A stretch of DNA of 56,010 bases from Natronococcus jeotgali DSM 18795 (GTDB lineage: Archaea > Halobacteriota > Halobacteria > Halobacteriales > Natrialbaceae), in NCBI RefSeq assembly GCF_000337695.1, contig NZ_AOIA01000020.1, positions 29,853 through 85,862 of the forward strand, written 5' to 3'. Position numbers and translations under genes: made by a program. Below, one piece after another: positions 35,901-42,038 of this stretch (the stretch's first letter is position 1; the number at the start of each line of letters is the position of its first letter). Under the pieces are notes generated by a model. It saw only the letters and a program-made list of their open reading frames with translations. It did no database searches and was not told where the DNA came from.

Positions 35901-36200
35901 GCCGACGAGTTCCCCGACCCGGAGACCGACGACGGGGCGGCGCTGGTCGACGGCTTCACCGACCACTTCGACCTCTGCGAGGAAGTCGACCTCGAGGAGG
36001 CCGTCACGCGCGGCGAGGTCGACCTGATCGTCTCGCGGGACCGCGACTTACTCGAGGTCGCCGTCGAGGAGGAAGTGACGTACTTCTCGACGCACGCGAG
36101 CGCGAAAGCGGCCCTCGAGGCGCTCGAGGCGAAAGACGAGCCGATCGACGTCCAGGCGATCACCGGCCGTCCGAAGCGGACCGCCGAGTGGGGCCGGTAG
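32952..36200 (+). CDS. carB: Carbamoyl-phosphate synthase large subunit
   Basis: 1082 residues, the usual CarB length. It makes carbamoyl phosphate for arginine and pyrimidine synthesis from bicarbonate, ATP and ammonia supplied by CarA. The protein is a tandem duplication: each half starts with a Rossmann-type motif ([40 protein letters not shown]) and contains an ATP-grasp domain with [12 protein letters not shown] in the first and [12 protein letters not shown] in the second. [20 protein letters not shown] and [20 protein letters not shown] are the matched ends. The C-terminal MGS-like regulatory domain follows. carA is not beside it. Confidence 0.98.
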   Translation: [1082 protein letters not shown]

Positions 36201-36212
36201 CAGAAGTCGGAG

Positions 36213-36255
36213 TACGGTTTGCTGGACGCGATTCCGGGGGCCGAACCCGAATCGC
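36213..36255. terminator. Post-carB hairpin and shared 12-mer
   Basis: TACGGTTTGCTG (36213-36224) is identical to the outer arm of the hairpin at 23380. Next, GCGATTCCGGG and CCCGAATCGC (36228-36255) form a stem with one bulge. No long T run follows, so its role as terminator is only suggested by position 28 bases after the stop. Confidence 0.4.
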
Positions 36256-36325
36256 TCGAGTCGTTCCGTAGAGCGTGCGAACCGAACACCGTTTTCCTAT
36301 CAGTTGTTCGGTAGTGTTGATAGAG

Positions 36326-36344
36326 CCGTGCTGAGTACGGGGCG
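36326..36344 (+). repeat. Island border motif, copy 1
   Basis: CCGTGCTGAGTACGGGGCG, a near copy of the GTGCTGAATACAGGGCG-type motif found at 38295, 39161, 40207, 41855 and (inverted) 41916. It marks the upstream edge of cassette copy A. Confidence 0.45.
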
Positions 36345-36380
36345 AGTGCAGCACGAACTGACGGTTGAATAGCGCGGTCC

Positions 36381-36392
36381 GTGAGCGCTCAC
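36381..36392. promoter_or_regulatory. Palindrome 182 bases upstream of cassette A start
   Basis: GTGAGCGCTCAC is a perfect 12-base palindrome. The same position in copy B (40477) has GTGAGCGCTCA, while the 60 bases between it and the promoter have diverged. Selective conservation suggests a binding site. Confidence 0.5.
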
Positions 36393-36485
36393 CACTGGTA
36401 CAACTAGTCAATCGAGAATTCAGGGAGTGTCAGCCCTCGATCGTCAACACCGTGTCGTGAAATTCTTCTCGAGTATCGTCGCTTC

Positions 36486-36492
36486 TTTATAT
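36486..36492 (+). promoter_or_regulatory. TATA box of cassette A
   Basis: TTTATAT, a strong haloarchaeal TATA box. The expected start site is about 25 bases further on (near 36512-36516), giving a 5' leader of about 48 bases that begins with the hairpin. The same box is at 40581-40587 in copy B. Confidence 0.65.
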
Positions 36493-36513
36493 GAAATGCT
36501 GGTGTGCGGTTGT

Positions 36514-36549
36514 CTGAGTCGGTCCCAACCGCTGCAGTGGGACACTCAG
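36514..36549 (+). promoter_or_regulatory. 5' leader hairpin of cassette A
   Basis: CTGAGT (36514-36519) pairs with ACTCAG (36544-36549); inside it TCCCA pairs with TGGGA. The stem ends 13 bases before the ATG. The outer pair is identical in copy B (40609-40644); the inner pair is weaker there. Confidence 0.5.
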
Positions 36550-36562
36550 AGAGACACGAGCC

Positions 36563-38140
36563 ATGAGCAACGAACCACCAGACACGACGGCGGAATCGGG
36601 CTTCGAACCGCTGCGAGCAACCCGCCGAACCGCACTTCGCGGGGCGGGCTTCGCCGGACTGCTCACGATGGGCCGCGCCAGCGCCCGCCAAGACGTCGGT
36701 GTGCGACTCCACTGGCACCGCCGTGACCTTCGTGTGACCGACAACCCGGGATTGACGGGTGACGACCGTCTACTCCCGGTGTTCGTCCACGATCCTGCGA
36801 TACTCACCCACGGCGCGCCGCCCGTGGTGTCGTTCCTGCTCGATGCGCTCGACTCATTGCGCGAGCAGTACCGCGATCGCGGCGGCGAACTGCTCCTCGC
36901 CCGCGGCGACCCAAGGGCAGTGCTTCCCGCCCTCGCCGCGGCTTGCGACGCCGATGCCGTCACCTGGAACCGCGACTACTCCGGACTGGCGAGCGAACGC
37001 GATCGTGCGGTCGCGGGGGCACTCGCCGACGCCGGCGTCAGCGTCGGCGTCGAGCGGTTGGGGGGCACTCTCCTCCACGAACCAGAGCACATCACGACGA
37101 ACGACGGGAGCCACTACTCCGTCTTTTCGGACTTCTGGCGAGAGTGGCGCAATCAGGAGAAGGCTGCCCCCGTCGCCGCGCCGGTTCGCGGTGACGTTGT
37201 CGACCCCCGTGGCAGCCTCGACGAGGAGTGGCTCGGCGAGGCCTCCGGTGTCGCCGGCTCGCTCCCGTCACTCGCCGACCTGGGCTTCGACGATCCCGAA
37301 GCCGACGTGCAACCGGCGGGCACCGACGTCGCCCACGACCTACTCGCCGACTTTCGCGACGGTACTATCTACCGCTACGGGGACGACCGCGAGTTCCCCT
37401 CCCGGGAGTCGACCTCGCGCCTCTCGCCGCACCTGAAGTTCGGGACAGTCGGCGTCCGGACGGTCTGGAAAGCCACTGAGGATGCGGCGTCCGCTGCCAG
37501 CGACGGGGACGCCCGGGCCTCGGTCGAGGCGTTCCAGCGACGGCTTGCCTGGCGGGAGTTCCACGCGCACATCCTCGACGCGCGTCCCGACGTAGTTACC
37601 GAGAACTACCGCGAGTACCCGAACGCAATCCAGTGGCGTGACGATCCTGAGGGGCTTCAGGCGTGGAAGGACGGCGAGACAGGATATCCGTTCGTCGACG
37701 CCGGGATGCGGCAGTTGCGCGACGAGGCGTGGGTTCACAACCGCGTCCGGATGGTGGCCGGCTCGTTCCTCACGAAGGACCTGCTGATCGACTGGCGCGA
37801 GGGGTACGACTGGTACCGCCGAAAGCTCGTGGACCACGACACCGCCCACGCCGCCGGCGGCTGGCAGTGGGCTGCCTCGACGGGAACACACGCCCAGCCG
37901 TACTTCCGCTTCTTCGACCCCGTGACCCAGTCGGAGACGTACGACCCGGACGGCGAGTACATCAGGGAATACGTCCCCGAACTCCGGGACGCGCCGACCG
38001 ACGCCATCCACGAGTGGCCCACGCTGGATGACGAGAGACGCGCCGACATTACGCCCGACTACCCCGCCCCCATCGTCGACTACGGCGAGCACCACGACCG
38101 CGCAATCGAGGCGTTCGAGGCCGCGCGCGGCGACGGCTGA
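36563..38140 (+). CDS. phr: CPD photolyase with an added Tat-type signal sequence
   Basis: 525 residues. Residues 47-525 are a complete class I photolyase: MRLHWHRRDLR-type start (here VRLHWHRRDLRVTDNPGL), antenna domain with VTWNRDYSGLASERD, and the FAD domain with SRLSPHLKFGTVGVRTVW, YPFVDAGMRQLRDEAWVHNR, and GGWQWAASTGTHAQPYFRFF. The first 46 residues do not belong to the family: they form a twin-arginine signal (LRATRRTALRGAGFAGLL, then an ASA site) almost the same as that of the DUF1254 protein at 40658. The photolyase normally begins at residue 47, a GTG at 36701. The gene thus looks like a fusion of a borrowed promoter-signal cassette with an intact photolyase. It could be exported, or start internally at 36701; sequence alone cannot decide. 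Confidence 0.85.
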   Translation: MSNEPPDTTAESGFEPLRATRRTALRGAGFAGLLTMGRASARQDVGVRLHWHRRDLRVTDNPGLTGDDRLLPVFVHDPAILTHGAPPVVSFLLDALDSLREQYRDRGGELLLARGDPRAVLPALAAACDADAVTWNRDYSGLASERDRAVAGALADAGVSVGVERLGGTLLHEPEHITTNDGSHYSVFSDFWREWRNQEKAAPVAAPVRGDVVDPRGSLDEEWLGEASGVAGSLPSLADLGFDDPEADVQPAGTDVAHDLLADFRDGTIYRYGDDREFPSRESTSRLSPHLKFGTVGVRTVWKATEDAASAASDGDARASVEAFQRRLAWREFHAHILDARPDVVTENYREYPNAIQWRDDPEGLQAWKDGETGYPFVDAGMRQLRDEAWVHNRVRMVAGSFLTKDLLIDWREGYDWYRRKLVDHDTAHAAGGWQWAASTGTHAQPYFRFFDPVTQSETYDPDGEYIREYVPELRDAPTDAIHEWPTLDDERRADITPDYPAPIVDYGEHHDRAIEAFEAARGDG

Positions 38141-38360
38141 CGGGACACGCGAGAAGCGGCGCCGTCAGGAGGACGAGGACACGGCGGGGCTGGTTTCCGT
38201 GAGCGGAGGTACCGAACTGACGAAACTCCAACGCCAGGCCGAACATAACGGAATGACCTTGTTGAAACCCTCAATCGATGATAGATCGTAGCGACCGTGC
38301 TGAATACACAGCGAAAATCCATCGCAGCGGGACATAAAATCTAAGTTGAAATACCGGCAA
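38141..38360. other. Gap between photolyase and GNAT genes, with border motif
   Basis: 220 bases between convergent genes. It includes the border motif CCGTGCTGAATACACAGCG at 38295-38313. A preceding stretch (CCTTGTTGAAACCCTCAATC, near 38252-38271) looks like sequence I associate with haloarchaeal IS flanks, though I cannot name the element. GC falls sharply after about 38310. Confidence 0.45.
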
Positions 38361-38912
38361 TCACCAGTATTCCGGTTTATTGATCGCCTCTACGCAGTAC
38401 GAACTACCTGAAATAGACTGTACTTCATCAGCCGCCAGTGATTGAGCTAACCAGCCTTCCGGATGCGACAGTTCCAGAGGGGCTTCCACCCCTTCTTCCG
38501 AGATTTTTTCGTAACCGACTTTGGAATAGAAACCGATATCGCCATAGGTGAAAACCAGCCCCACGCCGTTCTTCTCCAGCTCGTCATGACCGAAGCTGAT
38601 TAGTTTCTGTCCTATTCCCTCTCCCTGATAGTCGGGGTGAACGGCCACGGGAGACAACAGAAAGGCGTTAACCTGGGCTTCTTCAGAACTCAACCTGGAA
38701 AAAATTACGCATCCTATGATCTCTCCGCCTTCAGTAGCCATAAAAATATTCAGGTTCTTGCTGTCGGTCTCGGCCATAAAATTAGATACTAAATCTCCTA
38801 TCAGCTTGCCTTCCGATTCGCCTTCGGAATCAGAAAAAACCCTGACAAACAGCTGTTCGATCTCTGCATTTCTTTCTTCAGCGTCCTTTGACCTAAATTC
38901 GGAAAGTTCCAT
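38361..38912 (-). CDS. GNAT N-acetyltransferase, YhbS-like, of foreign composition
   Basis: 183 residues. The acetyl-CoA-binding motif is SPVAVHPDYQGEGIGQKLIS (motif A, Q/RxxGxG). FTYGDIGFYSKVGYEKI and HPEGWLAQSL match the YhbS-type subgroup. The protein is acidic (34 Asp/Glu against 12 Lys/Arg), as in salt-in halophiles, but the DNA is far poorer in GC than the surroundings: 29 of 60 bases at 38401-38460 and 27 of 60 at 38761-38820. A low-GC halophile such as Haloquadratum or a nanohaloarchaeon is a possible donor. The substrate is unknown. Direct copies of the border motif flank the segment (38295 and 39161). Confidence 0.82.
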   Translation of the reverse strand: MELSEFRSKDAEERNAEIEQLFVRVFSDSEGESEGKLIGDLVSNFMAETDSKNLNIFMATEGGEIIGCVIFSRLSSEEAQVNAFLLSPVAVHPDYQGEGIGQKLISFGHDELEKNGVGLVFTYGDIGFYSKVGYEKISEEGVEAPLELSHPEGWLAQSLAADEVQSISGSSYCVEAINKPEYW

Positions 38913-39241
38913 ACTGTACCTTCCTCATCCTCGTTATATTTTATACCCGTAGATCAGAGCCGGCATTCCTATAGTTTAACATAAGTAGATTACATCTGAA
39001 AGAAAATCACACTTGCGAAGCTCACTAAAAGATTCTGTAAGATAAGAAACCAGAGGTTTCGAACGTGGTGAAGTTTGGTCCACCCGCAACCGAAATAGCC
39101 GATATATTCTCTGTATTCAGCAGGCTGTTTCTGGCAGATTTCGAATAGAACGGGCGCGGGCTGCTGAATATAAGGCGCATCTCTCGCACCCCTCTGCACG
39201 TCGCTAATCGAGCGCACAGCTGTCGGACAGCAGGTGCTAGC
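38913..39241. other. AT-rich stretch upstream of the GNAT gene
   Basis: 329 bases, with 22 of 60 GC at 38941-39000. It holds the GNAT promoter region. A minus-strand frame of 75 codons (39217 to 38990) shows no protein-like features. The border motif CTGCTGAATATAAGGCGC lies at 39161-39178, after which the composition rises to normal. Confidence 0.5.
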
Positions 39242-40129
39242 TCAGCCGTAGCTGCGGTCGTGATCGCGACGCGGAGGCGGTCGAGGCACCTCGTCGGTAT
39301 TCGTGAGCGTTGCCGCTCCCCAGATCGCTGTAAGGATCACCGCGAGGAACACCCAGTGAACGTAATAGAATACGTCTCCCACTTCGATAGTCTCGGAGAC
39401 GAAATTGATCCAGCCGTGAAGAAGAATGATTCCGAGGATGCTGCGTGAGGTGTGGTTGTAGACCCACGTGAATACGACCGAAAGCGCGACAATGCCGATC
39501 ATGAACAGCCAGAACCCGAGTGTGGCGAATCCAACTTCCTCGCGTTGAAACGAGCCGGCAACGAAGAATAACGGGAGATGCCAGACCGCCCAGACCACGC
39601 CTAACAGCACGCTGGCAGTCAGCGCGGACCAGTTCATCTGCAGCCGGTCTAGCGCGTAGCCCCGCCACCCTAATTCTTCGAGGAGAGGCGGGAGTGTGGC
39701 GAAAAAGAGCGCTGGGAGGATCGCAAGTGGATTCACGCCGAATTCCTGTACCCCTTGGCCCCATGTCGCACCTGACCCACCGAACAGCATACTCGTGACT
39801 GCGGCTGTGACAGTCACCGCCAGCGGAATCAACATAATCACGAGGAACCACCGAACGCCGATTCGGCGAACCTGTTTGAGGCGATCCCAGAAATCCGCCC
39901 GTCCTCGGTCGTCGTACACGAGGTATACGAACCCAATACCGGCAGCCCCAGGGCCGACAAGCCCGATTAGTAGCAGCAGGAGACCTGCTGCGCTGTCGAA
40001 GCGTACCTCGAGAACGATCGCTGCCAGCCAGAACCCCCACGTTATGGCGAACGTGACGGCGAAGAACAGCCATGGATTCCCGATCGAGATGGACGTATTG
40101 CCGATCGTTCGGTGTGCAGCCTCTCCCAT
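39242..40129 (-). CDS. CPBP family intramembrane glutamic endopeptidase
   Basis: 295 residues with about eight membrane helices. The three conserved motifs of the family (Rce1/CAAX-like, Abi) are complete: EELGWRGYAL (E151-E152, R156), WAVWHLPLFF (H184), and HGWINF (H238, N242). Members cleave within membrane segments or act in immunity to bacteriocins; several are linked to halocin-type peptides, but no peptide gene is seen nearby. It sits inside the accessory island. Confidence 0.88.
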   Translation of the reverse strand: MGEAAHRTIGNTSISIGNPWLFFAVTFAITWGFWLAAIVLEVRFDSAAGLLLLLIGLVGPGAAGIGFVYLVYDDRGRADFWDRLKQVRRIGVRWFLVIMLIPLAVTVTAAVTSMLFGGSGATWGQGVQEFGVNPLAILPALFFATLPPLLEELGWRGYALDRLQMNWSALTASVLLGVVWAVWHLPLFFVAGSFQREEVGFATLGFWLFMIGIVALSVVFTWVYNHTSRSILGIILLHGWINFVSETIEVGDVFYYVHWVFLAVILTAIWGAATLTNTDEVPRPPPRRDHDRSYG

Positions 40130-40657
40130 ACTCCGTTTACGGGCTGAACGCAGTTAACATGGAGACCCAGACATAAGAGACCAACTCACCGTACAGAAGC
40201 ATCCTGCGCGCTGAATTCAGCCTCTGAGCCCTGTTTAGACGCTCCCGGATGAGCGGGTCAGGAATCATTTTGACTGAACAGAATCCGGTGGTAAGCACCT
40301 CACAGTACGGTTCCATACTTTGAGAACGAAGCGTTAGCGCCGATCTTGGTCGCGTCTAAACAGGGTCCATCCTCTATATCTTGCACGCCGCTTCTGACAA
40401 TAGGTCGGCAGTTTGGCGAGTCTTTGCAAGATACCAGCGCGAGTGTAGTACAAACTGAAGTTTTAACAGGGAGTCAGTGAGCGCTCATACAGGTACAGAT
40501 AAAATATTGATGATTCAGACAAGGATATCAAGCTCATACTACCAACATGTCATGAAATTATTCTCGAGTATCGTCGCTGTTTTATATGAAATGCTGGTGT
40601 GCGGTTGTCTGAGTCGGCCTCAACCGCTGCTGTGGGCTACTCAGAGAGGCATGAGCC
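40130..40657. other. 528-base intergenic region with MITE-like element and cassette B
   Basis: No gene. From left to right: a divergent upstream region of the CPBP gene, a border motif copy at 40207 (GCGCGCTGAATTCAGCCTC), the inverted-repeat element 40229-40365, then cassette B from about 40425. Confidence 0.6.
40229..40365. mobile_element. MITE-like element with perfect 14-base inverted ends
   Basis: 137 bases bounded by CCCTGTTTAGACGC (40229-40242) and its exact reverse complement (40352-40365). The interior has no ORF. The sequence CCTCT occurs outside both ends (40221-40225 and 40371-40375) but not directly abutting them, so a target duplication is uncertain. I cannot assign the parent IS family. 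Confidence 0.65.
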
Positions 40658-40767
40658 ATGAGCAACGAACCACACCACACGACGCCAGAATCGACCTCCG
40701 AACTGCTGCGGGCAACGCGCCGAAACACACTTCGCGGGGCGGGCCTTGCCGGAATGCTCGCGCTGGC
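40425..40767 (+). repeat. Promoter-leader-Tat signal cassette, copy B
   Basis: Homologous to 36329-36672 with an offset of 4095-4097 bases. The TATA box is at 40581-40587, the leader hairpin at 40609-40644 (CTGAGT and ACTCAG). The palindrome block is GTGAGCGCTCA at 40477. This copy continues in register into a natural secreted protein and is likely closer to the original arrangement. Confidence 0.85.
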
Positions 40768-41788
40768 TGGTGGTAGCGCTACTGCCAGCCAACAGTCCTC
40801 GGAGGCGAGCACCCAGGAGGCTGAAACCGAGGCGTCAGCAGATGACGAGACGGTTCCGGTCACGTGGGAAAACTTCCCACGGTCACAGATCCATCTAATG
40901 ATGGAGAACATCGTCGAACAAGGCGGGTTCGGCGAGTTTTATCATTTCCCGACGATAGTCGGCCCTGAGGTGCGGATCGCGGCCTTGCCCAATCGCGACA
41001 CGATCTATTCGATCGGTGTCTTCGACCTGACCGAGCCGGTCACCATTACCAAGCCGGACACCGGTGATCGTCACCAGTCGATGGTCATCATGGACGAGGA
41101 CGCGTATGTAAAAGAGGCGTACCAGGATTCCGGCGAGTACACGTTGACCCAGGACGGGGTCGGGACGCGATACGTGTGGGTCATCGTCCGCACGTTCGTC
41201 GACCCGAACGATCCGGCTGACGTAGCAACTGTCCACGAATTACAGGACGAACTCGCAGTGAGCCAGGACTCAGCCGGCGCGTTCGAGATTCCCAATTGGG
41301 ACCGCCAGGCACACCAAGAGCTCTTCGACGCGCTCGTCACAGTCATGAAAACGATTGACGACTACAGCGGTGCTTATGGCGACGTCGACGAGGTCGACCC
41401 CCTGAAGTACTATCTCGCTAGTGTGACACCGGGCGGCGTTCCGGAGCCAGAAACGATCTATCTGCAACGGGTCCCCGACCAGAACGACGGTGACACGCCA
41501 CACACATTCACCGTCGACGACGTCCCCGTCGACGGATTCTGGTCGGTCACCGTCTACAACAGCGACGGGTTTCTTGAGGAGAACGAGTACGACGCGTACT
41601 CGTTCAACGACGCGACTGCGGAGCAAGCCGATGACGGCAGTGTCACGGTCCATTTCGGCGGTGAACCCGATCAGCCGAACTTCCTCTACACGCCAGAGGA
41701 GTGGTTCTACGTGGTCCGCCTCTACGGGCCCCGCGAGGAGATTCTCGACGGGAGCTATCAGTTCCCCGAGGCCGAGCCACTCGAGTGA
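40658..41788 (+). CDS. Exported DUF1254/DUF1214 domain protein with Tat signal
   Basis: 376 residues. A Tat signal with LRATRRNTLRGAGLAGMLAL is followed by an Ala/Ser site and a Ser/Thr/Glu-rich stretch (SSEASTQEAETEASADDE) of about 25 residues typical of secreted haloarchaeal proteins. The mature part begins near WENFPRSQIHLMME. PNRDTIYSIGVFDLTEPVTI is the DUF1254 core, and VDGFWSVTVYNSDGFLEENE, AYSFNDATAEQADDGSVTVH, and YVVRLYGPREEILDGSYQFP are the DUF1214 end. These domains are widespread and have no known reaction. The promoter and signal are shared with the photolyase gene. Confidence 0.85.
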   Translation: MSNEPHHTTPESTSELLRATRRNTLRGAGLAGMLALAGGSATASQQSSEASTQEAETEASADDETVPVTWENFPRSQIHLMMENIVEQGGFGEFYHFPTIVGPEVRIAALPNRDTIYSIGVFDLTEPVTITKPDTGDRHQSMVIMDEDAYVKEAYQDSGEYTLTQDGVGTRYVWVIVRTFVDPNDPADVATVHELQDELAVSQDSAGAFEIPNWDRQAHQELFDALVTVMKTIDDYSGAYGDVDEVDPLKYYLASVTPGGVPEPETIYLQRVPDQNDGDTPHTFTVDDVPVDGFWSVTVYNSDGFLEENEYDAYSFNDATAEQADDGSVTVHFGGEPDQPNFLYTPEEWFYVVRLYGPREEILDGSYQFPEAEPLE

Positions 41789-41854
41789 CGTTTCTGATAA
41801 CTGAATTGTCGTAATACCAAACGTCAACTTGTCATCCATCTCCCACCGGCGATC

Positions 41855-41863
41855 ATGCTGAAT
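41855..41863 (+). repeat. Border motif copy near IS-like end
   Basis: ATGCTGAAT at 41855-41863, within a longer match ending TTATACGC. It is inverted relative to the copy at 41916-41934, and the two bracket the hairpin at 41887. Confidence 0.4.
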
Positions 41864-41886
41864 TTATACGCAAAGCAGGCGCAAAA

Positions 41887-41906
41887 CCCACGACTGAAAT
41901 CGTGGG
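41887..41906. mobile_element. IS200/IS605-like terminal hairpin, solitary
   Basis: CCCACGACTGAAATCGTGGG has 7-base arms and a 6-base loop. Hairpins of this form close the right end of haloarchaeal IS200/IS605 (tnpB-carrying) elements. There is no tnpA or tnpB here, so this would be the trace of a lost element. The assignment rests on pattern recognition. Confidence 0.5.
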
Positions 41907-41915
41907 AGCATGTCA

Positions 41916-41934
41916 CGCCCTGTATTCAGCATAC
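41916..41934 (-). repeat. Border motif, inverted copy
   Basis: Read on the minus strand: GTATGCTGAATACAGGGCG, the closest copy to the consensus. It is about 100 bases before the stop of the ABC permease gene, at the right edge of the island. Confidence 0.5.
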
Positions 41935-42038
41935 TGCTCTTGATAGCTATCGATGAGATCGATTGCTACTTCGGTATCTACTCTACCCGTACGGAACGCG
42001 GGTTTTATGCCGACTTCGAATACCGAATCGTTTGGCGA

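Larger units (their letters stand above)
36329..36672 (+). repeat. Promoter-leader-Tat signal cassette, copy A
   Basis: About 344 bases homologous to 40425-40767, in the same orientation. Bases 36453-36562 match 40548-40657 at 99 of 110 positions without gaps; the first 110 coding bases match at about 91 of 110. Further upstream, similarity persists in blocks, including GTGAGCGCTCA (36381) and GCGAGTG (36342). The cassette includes the palindrome, TATA box, leader hairpin, start codon and most of the Tat signal. Confidence 0.85.

Noticed and set aside
36404-36726. Short frames on both strands around the photolyase leader
   Set aside because: They are readings of the conserved leader in other frames; only the frame starting at 36563 matches between the two cassette copies.
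38990-39217. 75-codon frame upstream of the GNAT gene
   Set aside because: Not acidic, no domain, overlaps the border motif and spans the change in base composition.
36261-41940. Island as a complete integrated virus or plasmid
   Set aside because: No integrase, replication or capsid gene, and no tRNA gene as attachment site is visible.
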